Shown: positions 36,244 through 44,050 of the stretch, in pieces
How positions within the stretch are numbered: the first letter of the stretch is position 1
Layout of the letters: each line of letters begins with the position of its first letter
Source: Mesorhizobium huakuii
GTDB lineage: Bacteria; Pseudomonadota; Alphaproteobacteria; Rhizobiales; Rhizobiaceae
Length of the DNA: 64,000 nucleotides
Assembly: GCF_030160235.1 (NCBI RefSeq)
Contig: NZ_BSNY01000018.1
Location: forward strand, 155,595 to 219,594
Direction of reading: 5' to 3'
The notes under the pieces: model-generated
What the model was told of the DNA's origin: nothing
The model's database searches: none
The model's input: the letters and a program-made list of their open reading frames with translations, nothing else
Program-made: the position numbers and the translations under genes

Positions 36244-37359
36244 CTACGCCGCCTTGCCGTCCACCTTGATCACGCCGCGCTTGATCTGGTCCTGCTCGAT
36301 CGATTCGAACAAAGCGCGGAAATTGCCTTCGCCAAAGCCTTCGTCGCCCTTCCTCTGGATGAATTCGAAGAAGATCGGCCCAATCACGGTTTTCGAGAAG
36401 ATCTGCAGCAGGATCTTGGTCATGCCGCCATCGACCACGCCTTCGCCGTCGATCAGGATGCCGTGCTTCTTCATCCGCTCGATCGGTTCGTCATGGCCGT
36501 TCACCCGGTCGTACGACATGTCGTAATAGGTTTCCGGCGGGCCGGGCATGAACTTCAGGCCGTTCTCGGCCAGTCTGTCGGTGGCGGCGTAGATTTCGTC
36601 GGTGCCGACCGCAATGTGCTGGATGCCCTCGCCATTGTATTTCTTCAGATACTCGGCGATCTGGCTGGTCTCGTCCTTGGATTCGTTGAGCGGAATGCGG
36701 ATCTTGCCGCAGGGCGAGGTGATGGCGCGGCTGACCAGGCCGGTGATCTTGCCGTCAATGTCGAAGAAATGGATCTGCTTGAAGCCGAACAGTTCGCGGT
36801 AGAAATCCCACCATTTGTCCATCTGGCCGCGATAGACATTGTGGGTCAGGTGGTCGAGATAATAGAAGCCGACGCCTTGCGGCCGCGGATCGCGCGCGCC
36901 GAGCCACTCGAATTCGGCGTCGTAGGCCGAGCCCTTCTTGCCGTAGGCGTCGATGAAATAGAGCAGCGAACCGCCGATACCGACGATAGCCGGAACGTCG
37001 AGCGCCTTGTCTGCGCCTTCGTAAGGCGTGGCGCCTTTCGAGACGGCGTGGTCGAACGCATGCTTGGCATCGACCACGCGCCAGGCCATCGAGGCGGCGC
37101 ACGGGCCGTGCTTGTCGGCGAACTTCATCGCATGCGAGCCCGGCTCGGCGTTGACGACATAGTTGATGTCGCCCTGGCGCCAGACGGTGATGTCCTTGCT
37201 GCGATGCTTGGCCACCGCCACATAGCCCATGCGGGTGAACAGTTCGGCCAGCTTCTGCGGCTCGGGATGCGCGAATTCGACGAACTCGAAACCATCGGTG
37301 CCGGCCGGGTTGTCCTTGCTGATCCTGGCGGGCGGGGCGTCGTGCGGGAAGGGACCCAT
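36244..37359 (-). CDS. hppD: 4-hydroxyphenylpyruvate dioxygenase
   Basis: HPPD converts 4-hydroxyphenylpyruvate to homogentisate, the substrate of HmgA encoded 5 kb away. The 371-residue product has two VOC-type halves. Iron ligands: His in YYLDHLTHNVYRG, His in EGIQHIAVGTDE and Glu in IFFEFIQRKGD, with GFGEGNFRALFESIE at the C terminus. GGAGGAATGCC precedes the ATG at 37359; the frame runs 84 bases further upstream without support. It is divergent from an Lrp-family gene, which probably activates it. Confidence 0.97.
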   Translation of the reverse strand: MGPFPHDAPPARISKDNPAGTDGFEFVEFAHPEPQKLAELFTRMGYVAVAKHRSKDITVWRQGDINYVVNAEPGSHAMKFADKHGPCAASMAWRVVDAKHAFDHAVSKGATPYEGADKALDVPAIVGIGGSLLYFIDAYGKKGSAYDAEFEWLGARDPRPQGVGFYYLDHLTHNVYRGQMDKWWDFYRELFGFKQIHFFDIDGKITGLVSRAITSPCGKIRIPLNESKDETSQIAEYLKKYNGEGIQHIAVGTDEIYAATDRLAENGLKFMPGPPETYYDMSYDRVNGHDEPIERMKKHGILIDGEGVVDGGMTKILLQIFSKTVIGPIFFEFIQRKGDEGFGEGNFRALFESIEQDQIKRGVIKVDGKAA

Positions 37360-37438
37360 GGCATTCCTCCAAAGCTGGCTTGGCCCGAAAAGGCCATCTG
37401 ATGCCATCATAACGCGGAGCCGACGCATGGTGCTTGCA

Positions 37439-37452
37439 TTCAAACGCTTGAA
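37439..37452. promoter_or_regulatory. Dyad in the hppD-lrp divergon
   Basis: TTCAA-ACGC-TTGAA, a 5-bp inverted repeat with further partial symmetry outward (CAT on one side, ATG on the other), 80 bases upstream of hppD and 45 upstream of the Lrp-type gene. Lrp-family sites are often short AT-rich dyads of this kind. Weak evidence. Confidence 0.35.
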
Positions 37453-37496
37453 ATGATGATGTCATGCGCGAAGCATGCATGATGAGAGACAAAACC

Positions 37497-37964
37497 ATGG
37501 ATGACGCGCGCATTGATCAGTTTGACCGCAAGATAATGGCGCTCCTGCAGGGTGATGCGCGGTTGACCAACAACGATCTCTCGGAACGGGTGAACCTGTC
37601 GGCATCGCAATGCTCGCGCCGCCGCCAGCGGCTGGAGGAGGACGGCTATATCAAGGGCTATCGGGCAGTGCTCGACCGCGACAAGCTCGGCTTCTCGCTG
37701 GTCAACGTCATCTCGGTGACCCTGGCCACCCACAACCGCGACAATGCGCGACGCTTCTGTGAACTGGTGGCGCGGCTGCCGGAAGTGCAGGAGGCGCACG
37801 CGCTGACCGGCGAGATGGATTACATCCTGAAGGTTGTCACGCCTGACCTGAAGTCGCTGTCGGAGTTCGTCAACGGCGTGCTCCTGCCGCACGAGTCCGT
37901 GCAGCATGTGAAGACGGCGATAGTGCTTGAAACCTTGAAGGAAACCGGCGCGCTGCCGATTTAG
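37497..37964 (+). CDS. Lrp/AsnC-family transcriptional regulator
   Basis: A 155-residue Lrp/AsnC regulator: N-terminal HTH (IDQFDRKIMALLQGDARLTN, NDLSERVNLSASQCSRRRQR LEEDG in sequence), then the RAM ligand domain from LVNVISVTLATHN with VQEAHALTGEMDYILKVV. The ATG at 37497 opens the HTH; ATGs at 37464, 37479 and 37482 would add up to 11 residues. It is divergent from hppD and is likely to respond to tyrosine, phenylalanine or a keto acid to control it. It overlaps the convergent DUF442 gene by four bases. Confidence 0.87.
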   Translation: MDDARIDQFDRKIMALLQGDARLTNNDLSERVNLSASQCSRRRQRLEEDGYIKGYRAVLDRDKLGFSLVNVISVTLATHNRDNARRFCELVARLPEVQEAHALTGEMDYILKVVTPDLKSLSEFVNGVLLPHESVQHVKTAIVLETLKETGALPI

Positions 37965-38299
37965 CCCTTCGACTGCTGGATCAGCCCATACAGATTCGTG
38001 CAGCGCGCGCCGGAGCGGCAATAGGCGAACACCGGGCCTTCCAATTCGTCCAGCGCCTCGGCCTGGTCCTCGACATTCTCCGCGGTGATCTGGCCGCTTA
38101 TGACGGGGATATAGCGGAAGGCGAGGCCGGCGGCTTCGACCGCCGATCCGATGCTTTTGGCCGAAGGCTGGCCGGGCTGCTCGTCGTCCGGCCGGTTGCA
38201 GATGACGCTCTTGAAACCGGCTTCCTTGATGGCGGCGACATCTTCGGGCTGGATCTGGCCAGAGACCGAATAATCGTCGCTGATTTCGCGGTATTCCAT
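37961..38299 (-). CDS. TIGR01244 (DUF442) family sulfur transferase/phosphatase-like protein
   Basis: A 112-residue protein of the DUF442/TIGR01244 family, a dual-specificity phosphatase-like fold also found fused to MBL hydrolases (Blh). The signature loop is VFAYCRSGARCTNLYGL, Cys followed five residues later by Arg (CRSGAR), and the first half reads SGQIQPEDVAAIKEAGFKSV with ICNRPDDEQPGQP. It could act on persulfide or phosphate groups. The ATG at 38299 has GAGGA upstream; a longer form would start at 38359. It converges on the Lrp gene. Confidence 0.82.
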   Translation of the reverse strand: MEYREISDDYSVSGQIQPEDVAAIKEAGFKSVICNRPDDEQPGQPSAKSIGSAVEAAGLAFRYIPVISGQITAENVEDQAEALDELEGPVFAYCRSGARCTNLYGLIQQSKG

Positions 38300-38325
38300 C
38301 GCAGCATCCTCGCAATCTGATTTGC

Positions 38326-38345
38326 GGGGAGTCTTGCCACTCCCC
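38326..38345. other. Hairpin upstream of the DUF442 gene
   Basis: GGGGAGT and ACTCCCC form a perfect 7-bp stem around CTTGCC, 27 bases upstream of the DUF442 start. Together with an 8/9-bp hairpin at 38421-38444 (GCCCAGTCC/GGATTGGGC) it lies in the 226-base gap after the zinc transporter operon. Could be leader structure or a second terminator. Confidence 0.35.
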
Positions 38346-38484
38346 GACGTGGCCGGCAATCCGCCGGCGGAAATCGTTCTGCAGAGATAGACGTTTCCGG
38401 CGAGGATTCCAACTCAAGCCGCCCAGTCCGGAAACGGATTGGGCAGACCGCGACACAGTTCGGGCTGGAAGGCCTTAGCCGAGA

Positions 38485-38509
38485 AAAGGCGGAGACCGGC
38501 TCCGCCTTT
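38485..38509 (-). terminator. Rho-independent terminator of the zinc transporter operon
   Basis: AAAGGCGGAG and CTCCGCCTTT form a perfect 10-bp stem with a five-base loop; on the minus strand the stem ends in TTTT. It begins 17 bases after the stop of the binding-protein gene, the last of the operon. Confidence 0.75.
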
Positions 38510-38525
38510 CCGGGAACGGCGCTCC

Positions 38526-39461
38526 TCAACTGCCGAGGATCGCGCCTTTGATCTGACGGATGTTGTTGCGCATCATGTCGATATAGGTCGAGCCCGGGCC
38601 GTCGGGCTGCGACAGCGCATCCGAATAGAGCGTGCCGCCCACCTTGATGCCGGTCTCGTTGGCGATCTGTTCGATCAGGCGCGGGTTGGTGATGTTTTCG
38701 ACGAAGATCGCCTCCGCCTTGTCCTGCTTCACCTGCTCGACCAGCTTGGCGACATCGGCGGCCGACGGTTCGGAATCGGTCGAGATGCCTTGTGGGGCGA
38801 GGAAGATCAGGCCGTATTCGTGCTCGAAATAGCCGAAGGCGTCATGCGAGGTGATGACGACGCGCTTTGCCTCGGGGATCGACTGGATCGCGGCCCTCAC
38901 TTCGCCTTCCAGCGCGTCGAGCTTCTTGGTGTAGGCGGCGGCATTGGTCTGGTAGCTGACGCAGCCCTCGCTGTCGGCCGCGCAGAAAGCCTCGGCGATG
39001 TTCTTCACATAGATCTTGGCATTGGCGATCGACTGAAAGGCATGCGGGTCGGTAACAGTCTTGCCGCTGCCGCTTCCGGCGCCTTCGGCCGCGTCGGCGA
39101 ACTCAGGCTTGAAGTCGATCGGCGTCACGCCCGTGGTCAAGGTGACGATCGAGGCCTTGGTGGCGCTGGCATCGACCAGCCGCTGCAAAAAGCCTTCGAA
39201 ATGCAGGCCGTTGACCAGCACGATATCGGCCTTGGCCATGGCGACCGCGTCGGCGGGGCTCGGCTCATAGACATGGGCATCGCCATCCGGGCCGACGATG
39301 GTGGTGATGTCGACACGATCGCCGCCGACGTTTTTGGCAAAGTCGGCAATGACCGTGAAGCTGGCGACGACTTTCAGTGGCGACGCGAAAGCCGACGATG
39401 CGCCAAGGGCGGTTAATGTTATAACGCTCATCGCCAGGGCGGCACGGATGGATTTCAGCAT
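38526..39461 (-). CDS. aztC: Zinc/manganese ABC transporter substrate-binding protein
   Basis: A 311-residue cluster A-I metal-binding lipoprotein-like periplasmic protein with a plain Sec signal (MLKSIRAALAMSVITLTALG, cleavage after AFA near 27). Metal ligands fit the ZnuA/AztC pattern: His in GDAHVYEPSPAD, His in TDPHAFQS, His in VVITSHDAFGYF and Asp in GGTLYSDAL. The flexible loop between the first two is short and Gly/Ser-rich (EGAGSGSGK), lacking the His-rich insert typical of ZnuA. Third gene of the operon after the ATPase and permease. The azt name follows this gene order and is an inference; ZnuA/MntC-like is the safe call. Confidence 0.85.
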   Translation of the reverse strand: MLKSIRAALAMSVITLTALGASSAFASPLKVVASFTVIADFAKNVGGDRVDITTIVGPDGDAHVYEPSPADAVAMAKADIVLVNGLHFEGFLQRLVDASATKASIVTLTTGVTPIDFKPEFADAAEGAGSGSGKTVTDPHAFQSIANAKIYVKNIAEAFCAADSEGCVSYQTNAAAYTKKLDALEGEVRAAIQSIPEAKRVVITSHDAFGYFEHEYGLIFLAPQGISTDSEPSAADVAKLVEQVKQDKAEAIFVENITNPRLIEQIANETGIKVGGTLYSDALSQPDGPGSTYIDMMRNNIRQIKGAILGS

Positions 39462-39487
39462 AAGCGGTCTCCTTCAGGGGCGGGGGA

Positions 39488-40363
39488 TCAGGCTGTTCTG
39501 TGACGGTGATGGATGATGCGGGCGCGCAGGATGCCGCGCGTGCCGAACAGGATCGAGGCGAAATACACGACGCCAGCCGACAGGATGATGGCCGGGCCGG
39601 ACGGCAGAGAGGCGTGGTAGGACAACAGCAATCCGGCGATGCAGGAGGCAAAGCCGATCAGCACGGCCAGCACGCACATCGGCTCGACGCGCACCGTCCA
39701 GAAGCGGGCGGCTGCTGCCGGCAGCATCATCAGTCCGACCGACAGAAGCGTGCCCAGCGCCTGGAAACCGCCGACGAGGTTGAGCACGACGAGGCCAAGG
39801 AAGATGAAATGCACCGGGCTGCCCATCCGGCTGACCGACCGCAGGAACAGCGGATCGAGGCATTCGGCGACCAGCGCCCGCCAGAAGATGGCGAGGCTGA
39901 CCAGTGTTAGCGCGACGATGCCGCCGATCAGGGTCAGCGCCTCATTGTTGAGCGCCAGCACCGTGCCGAACAGCACATGCATGAGATCGACGCTGGAGCC
40001 GCGGATCGACACCATCAGCACGCCGATGGCGAGCGAAATCAGATAGAAGGCCGCCATCGAGGCGTCCTCGCGTTGGATGGTGAAGCGCGAGACGGCACCG
40101 GCGCCGAGCGCCACGATGATGCCTGCGATCAGCCCTCCGATGGTCATCGGCAGGATTTCCAGCCCGTAGAACAGGAAGCCGGCGGCAGCGCCCGGCAGGA
40201 TGGCATGGGCCATGGCGTCGCCCGACAGGCTCATGCGCCGCAGCATCAGGAAGACGCCGATGGGGCAGGCGCCGAGCGACAGCATCAGCGAGCCGAACAG
40301 CGCCCTCTGCATGAAGCCGAAATCGGCGAAGGGCGCGATGAAAAGACCGTAGAGCGCGTCCAT
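39488..40363 (-). CDS. aztB: Zinc/manganese ABC transporter permease
   Basis: A 291-residue ABC-3 family permease with about eight membrane helices. Family stretches: FMQRALFGSLMLSLGACPIGVFLMLRR (first helices, in part), SLSGDAMAHAILPGAAAGFLFYG with the SGDAMAHA signature, REDASMAAFYLISLAIGVLM and LNLVGGFQALGTLLSVGLMMLPAAAARFW. Its start overlaps the ATPase stop and the binding-protein gene follows 26 bases later. It moves the metal delivered by the binding protein. Confidence 0.88.
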   Translation of the reverse strand: MDALYGLFIAPFADFGFMQRALFGSLMLSLGACPIGVFLMLRRMSLSGDAMAHAILPGAAAGFLFYGLEILPMTIGGLIAGIIVALGAGAVSRFTIQREDASMAAFYLISLAIGVLMVSIRGSSVDLMHVLFGTVLALNNEALTLIGGIVALTLVSLAIFWRALVAECLDPLFLRSVSRMGSPVHFIFLGLVVLNLVGGFQALGTLLSVGLMMLPAAAARFWTVRVEPMCVLAVLIGFASCIAGLLLSYHASLPSGPAIILSAGVVYFASILFGTRGILRARIIHHRHRTA

Positions 40364-41181
40364 CAGGCGGCCCTCGGTCCGACGTCATGGTGATGGTCGT
40401 GATCATGGCCATGATGATCGTGCCCATGCGCATGATCGTGGGCGTGCCCGTCCGGCTCGCACCAGGGCGCGTTCTCCTCCCAGGCTTCGTGGAAGCGGCG
40501 GGCTCGCAGCAGGTTTTCCGGCTTCAGCGTCTCGCGCGTTTCGCCCCAGGCGATCGCCTGGCGGGCCAAAAGCAGGGTTTCGGGGAAATTCTGCCGGACC
40601 AGTTCGAGATCATGGACAACGACCATGATGGTGCGCTCCTCGCCATGCCAGCGTTTGATCAGGGCGATCAGATCGCCGACCGTCTTGGCATCGACGGCAT
40701 TGAACGGCTCGTCGAGCAGGATGAGGTCGGCATCCTGTAAGAGCACCCGGGCAAACAGCGTTCGCTGCAACTGGCCGCCCGACAGCGTATCGATAGGCCG
40801 CTTCTCGAAGCCGCCAAGGCCGACCGCCATCAGCGCCTGGCTGACCGCCGCGCGATCCTCTGATGTGTAGCGGCCGAGCATGCCGCGCTTCGGCCAGAGA
40901 CCGAGCGAGACCAGGTCGACGACGCGCGCCGGGAAGGATCGGTCCAGTTCCGATTGCTGCGGCAGGTAGGCGGCGCGCACGCCTGGCGCGCGAACAACCT
41001 CGCCGGCCATCGGCTTCAACACCCCGACAATGCCCTTCATCAGCGTCGACTTGCCGGAGCCGTTGGCACCGACCACGGCGGTCAGCGAGCCCTTGCGGAT
41101 CGTGCCGTCGAGATGATGGATCGCCGGGTGGCTGTTATAGCCCAGCGTCAGGTCACGGAATGTCAGGCAGGTCTGGGTCAT
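40363..41181 (-). CDS. aztA: Zinc/manganese ABC transporter ATPase with histidine-rich C-terminal tail
   Basis: A 272-residue ABC ATPase: Walker A GANGSGKST, signature LSGGQLQR, Walker B ILLDEP and switch His in VVVHDLEL. After residue 245 comes a tail with about a dozen His among Asp and Gly (GHAHDHAHGHDHHGHDHD and on), a likely zinc-binding or sensing segment on the cytoplasmic side. The ATG at 41181 is taken since it opens LTFRDLTLGY; an upstream in-frame extension of 37 codons is not family-like. First gene of the operon, with a candidate Zur box 55 bases upstream. Confidence 0.88.
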   Translation of the reverse strand: MTQTCLTFRDLTLGYNSHPAIHHLDGTIRKGSLTAVVGANGSGKSTLMKGIVGVLKPMAGEVVRAPGVRAAYLPQQSELDRSFPARVVDLVSLGLWPKRGMLGRYTSEDRAAVSQALMAVGLGGFEKRPIDTLSGGQLQRTLFARVLLQDADLILLDEPFNAVDAKTVGDLIALIKRWHGEERTIMVVVHDLELVRQNFPETLLLARQAIAWGETRETLKPENLLRARRFHEAWEENAPWCEPDGHAHDHAHGHDHHGHDHDHHHDVGPRAA

Positions 41182-41235
41182 GTCGTTCCGTGGAAGCAGC
41201 AAAATCCGGCCGCGGACAGGGGCCGATTGGATATG

Positions 41236-41251
41236 TGATGTTATTACATTA
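41236..41251. promoter_or_regulatory. Candidate Zur box upstream of the zinc transporter
   Basis: TGATGT-TATT-ACATTA, an inverted repeat with one mismatch in a GC-poor patch, 55 bases upstream of the ATPase start. Fur-family zinc regulators bind AT-rich dyads of this size, and the operon it precedes looks like a zinc importer. Confidence 0.5.
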
Positions 41252-41404
41252 GTCAACAAGCCAATCGAGCGGAATTGCGACCGGCGGCTCAACTTGCCGT
41301 GAATCGCGCTTCTCGCTGGTCCAAGGGGATTTGGCGCCGGCGGCCTTGCCCGAAGCCCAAGCCAACTCTAAACAGGCCCCACCCCTAACAGGAAGGAACC
41401 TCCC

Positions 41405-41749
41405 ATGAGCATTCGTCGCATCGATGTTGGCCCGCGCATGAGCCAGATCGTCATCCACGGCAACACCGTCTATCTGGCCGGCCAGGTCGGCGAGCCCGGC
41501 GGTAACGTCGCCTCGCAGACCCGCGACATCCTGACGACCATCGACGAATTGCTGGCCAAGGCCGGCACCGACAAGACCAAGATCGTTCAGGCGATCATCT
41601 GGCTGGCCGACATGGGCACCTTCGCCGAGATGAATTCTGAATGGGACAAATGGGTGCCGCAGGGCCACACCCCAGCCCGCGCCACCGGCGAAGCCAAGCT
41701 CGCCGGCCCGGAATATCTGGTCGAGATTATTGTCACGGCGGCGATCTAA
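41405..41749 (+). CDS. RidA family protein
   Basis: A 114-residue YjgF/YER057c/UK114 protein; RidA members hydrolyse reactive enamines/imines released by PLP enzymes. It has VYLAGQVGEPGGNVASQTRD, TIDELLAKAGTDKTKIVQAI, GTFAEMNSEWDKWVPQGHTP and the catalytic Arg in TPARATGEAKLAG with the C-terminal VEIIVTAAI. AGGAAGGAACC precedes the ATG. Divergent from the zinc operon and convergent with hutC. This subfamily (VGPRMSQIVIHGNTVYLAG start) may be a RidA paralogue, not RidA itself. Confidence 0.9.
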   Translation: MSIRRIDVGPRMSQIVIHGNTVYLAGQVGEPGGNVASQTRDILTTIDELLAKAGTDKTKIVQAIIWLADMGTFAEMNSEWDKWVPQGHTPARATGEAKLAGPEYLVEIIVTAAI

Positions 41750-41769
41750 AACACGGCCGGCCTTCTAAA

Positions 41770-41863
41770 TCCCCCTTGTGGGGAGGTCGGACCGCGGGTC
41801 CGGATGGGGGCTGGCGCCGACCCCCACCCCGCTGCTTCGCAGCGACCCTCCCCACAAGGGGGA
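41770..41863. repeat. Dispersed palindromic repeat, copy 1
   Basis: Outer arms TCCCCCTTGTGGGGAGG (41770-41786) and its exact complement (41847-41863) enclose two small hairpins, GGACC-GCG-GGTCC and GCTGC-TTC-GCAGC. The element fills the gap between the convergent ridA and hutC genes. A second copy, about 85 percent alike by eye, lies at 60974-61065. Likely a miniature palindromic repeat that can also terminate transcription. Confidence 0.8.
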
Positions 41864-41875
41864 GGGTAAGAGGCC

Positions 41876-42616
41876 TCACCCGTGCGACGGCGTGAATCTT
41901 GCCACCAGCGTGTGGCTTTCCGCCGGATAGATAAACCGCACATGGGTAACCGGGTGTTCAGCGCTCCAGGTGCGGCGCTCGACCACCAGGCAGGGCGCGC
42001 CCGGATCGATGTCGAGCGCGTCGGCGATAGCCTTATCGGCGGCCATGGCACGGATGCGGTGTTCGGCCTCGCTCCAGGGCACGCGGCCGATCAGCCAGGG
42101 GCCGGCGGCGATCTCCAGAAACTCTTCGTCCCCGGCTTCCGGAACCGCGGAAAGATTGATCAGGCGCTGCTCGAGTGCGAATGGCCGTTGGCCGGCGAAA
42201 TGCAGGCCTTCGATCCATAGCACCGACCCGGCGGCGGAAAGCCCGAGCAGCGCTCTGTCCTCCGCGTTGCTGCGGCGCTTCAACTGTTCAAGCCGCTCGT
42301 ATCGGTAAGGCAGGCCAAGCGCTTCGACCTCGATCCTGATGTCGTGCAGTTCCAGCACCGCTGCCTGCGACTGCGGCCGGCGGACGAAGCTGCCCGAGCG
42401 GCGGCGGCGTTCGATCAGCCCGGCCTTGGCCAGCTGCGACAGCGCCTTGTTCACGGTCATGCGCGAGCAATTGTACTCGGTCGTCAGTTCGTGCTCGAAC
42501 GGAATGCGATGTCCGGGCGCCCAGGCACCCGACAGGATCTTTTCGCTGATGTCGGACAGGATGCGCTGATGCAGCGAACCGCCGCTGTCCGCATCTGCCG
42601 TCTCGACCGTGCTCAT
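41876..42616 (-). CDS. hutC: Histidine utilisation repressor HutC (GntR family)
   Basis: A 246-residue GntR/HutC regulator. N-terminal winged helix: LHQRILSDISEKILSGAWAP, GHRIPFEHELTTEYNCSRMT and VNKALSQLAKAGLIERRR; C-terminal UTRA ligand domain including LPYRYERLEQLK and VPWSEAEHRIRAM with LVVERRTWSAEHPVTHVRF. Urocanate is the known inducer of HutC. Its start ATG overlaps the hutF stop, so hutF and hutC are co-translated. Its target is probably the TGTATATACA dyad 1.4 kb upstream between hutF and hutI. Confidence 0.94.
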   Translation of the reverse strand: MSTVETADADSGGSLHQRILSDISEKILSGAWAPGHRIPFEHELTTEYNCSRMTVNKALSQLAKAGLIERRRRSGSFVRRPQSQAAVLELHDIRIEVEALGLPYRYERLEQLKRRSNAEDRALLGLSAAGSVLWIEGLHFAGQRPFALEQRLINLSAVPEAGDEEFLEIAAGPWLIGRVPWSEAEHRIRAMAADKAIADALDIDPGAPCLVVERRTWSAEHPVTHVRFIYPAESHTLVARFTPSHG

Positions 42617-43965
42617 GCCGAAAGCGCCGTCATCACGGCGCGAAAGCGCTCGGCGATGGCTTCGCGCCTGGCGTGCCGGCCGCCGCTAACCTGTTTCTGC
42701 CCATGCACCCAGACGCAGTCGACCTTGCTGCCATTGGCGAAGATCCAGGCGTCGAGGATCGCGTCGCCGGTCTTGCCGGCCAGCGAGGGGCTCTTGGCGT
42801 CGAGCGAGACGAGATCGGCGGCTCTCCCGGCGGCGATCTGCGAGGCGCCGGCGCCGAGCGCCACGCTGCCACCGTCAAGCGCGGCATCGAACAGCGCACG
42901 CCCGGTCGAACCACCGGCGACGGCCAGCACATTGCGGGCCCGATGGGCGAGGCGCTGCGAATATTCGAGCTGCCTCAGCTCATCCGGCAGGCCGATCAGC
43001 ACGTTGGAATCGGAGCCGATGCCGAGGCGGCCGCCATGCTCCCTGAAAAGCGGCGCGGCGAACGTACCGTCGCCGAGATTGGCCTCGGTGATCGGGCAAA
43101 GCCCGGCAATGGCGCCGCTCTTGGCCATGCCGATCGTTTCCGCATCGGTCATGTGCGTGGCGTGGATCAGGCACCAGCGCTGATCGACCTCGGTGTTGGC
43201 CAGCAGGAATTCGACAGGGCGCGCGCCGGACCAGGCGAGGCAGTCCTCGACCTCCCTGACTTGTTCGGCGACGTGGATGTGGATCGGCCCATTCGGCGCC
43301 AAGGCAGCAACTTGGGTCAATTCCTCCGGCGTGGCGGCGCGCAGGCTGTGCGGCGCGACACCGACAACAGCCTGATTCAACACGCGAACCGATTCGCGAG
43401 ACTCCTCAACAAGCCGGGAGAACCGATTCACATCGTTGATGAATCGCCTTTGGCCTTCGTTCGGAGCCGCGCCGCCGAAGGAGGAGTGCGCATAAAACAC
43501 CGGCAGCAGGGTCAGGCCGATGCCAGTTTCGCCGGCTGCCGCCGCAATGCGCTCGGCCATCTCGGCGAGATTGGCGTAGGGGTTTCCATCGCGGTCATGG
43601 TGCAGATAATGGAATTCGCCGACGCGGGAAAAGCCGGCTTCCAGCATCTCGACATACAGCTGCGCGGCGACCGCTTCGACCTGGTCGGGCGTCATCGACA
43701 GCGCGAAGCGGTACATCACCTCGCGCCAGCTCCAGAAACTGTCTGCGGAAGGGCCGCGAAGCTCAGCCAGGCCGGCCATGCCGCGCTGGAAGGCGTGGCT
43801 GTGCAGGTTGGGCATGCCCGGCACGAGAATGGCGCAGCGCTCGTCGCCGGCCCGCGGTGCTGCGCCCGCTTCGACAGAGGCGATGCGGCCGCCATCGAGC
43901 GCGATCCTGACATTGCCTTGCCAGCCATTCGGCAGCAGCGCCTGTTCCGCAAAGATCGCCGTCAC
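42613..43965 (-). CDS. hutF: Formimidoylglutamate deiminase
   Basis: HutF deaminates N-formimino-L-glutamate to N-formyl-L-glutamate, the branch that HutG finishes. The 450-residue amidohydrolase has NLHSHAFQRGMAGL (metal His pair), GFSRVGEFHYLHHD, IHIHVAEQ, CLIHATHMTD and GSDSNVLIGLPDELRQLEYSQ-type signature near the end. The GTG at 43965 has GGAG five bases upstream and gives the family's usual start (TAIFAEQALLPNGW); another GTG at 44004 would add 13 residues. It is the first gene of the leftward hut arm. Confidence 0.94.
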   Translation of the reverse strand: MTAIFAEQALLPNGWQGNVRIALDGGRIASVEAGAAPRAGDERCAILVPGMPNLHSHAFQRGMAGLAELRGPSADSFWSWREVMYRFALSMTPDQVEAVAAQLYVEMLEAGFSRVGEFHYLHHDRDGNPYANLAEMAERIAAAAGETGIGLTLLPVFYAHSSFGGAAPNEGQRRFINDVNRFSRLVEESRESVRVLNQAVVGVAPHSLRAATPEELTQVAALAPNGPIHIHVAEQVREVEDCLAWSGARPVEFLLANTEVDQRWCLIHATHMTDAETIGMAKSGAIAGLCPITEANLGDGTFAAPLFREHGGRLGIGSDSNVLIGLPDELRQLEYSQRLAHRARNVLAVAGGSTGRALFDAALDGGSVALGAGASQIAAGRAADLVSLDAKSPSLAGKTGDAILDAWIFANGSKVDCVWVHGQKQVSGGRHARREAIAERFRAVMTALSA

Positions 43966-44020
43966 GTCCGTCTCCAAATCTGCATGCCTGTGCGACGAGA
44001 CCACTTGCGTCGCGTTTCAA

Positions 44021-44034
44021 TATGTATATACATA
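44021..44034. promoter_or_regulatory. HutC operator
   Basis: TATGTATATACATA, a perfect 14-bp palindrome with the TGTATATACA core known for HutC sites in proteobacteria. It sits in the 85-base gap between the divergent hutF and hutI starts, placed to shut both arms at once. Confidence 0.8.
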
Positions 44035-44050
44035 ATCGCCGTCCTTTCAA

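Noticed and set aside
41770-41863. CRISPR-like repeat
   Set aside because: Only one unit with internal hairpins at this locus, no spacers and no cas genes; it matches a second dispersed copy instead.
44004-44034. GTG at 44004 as hutF start
   Set aside because: It would add 13 residues without a ribosome site, whereas the GTG at 43965 has GGAG at five bases and gives the family start.
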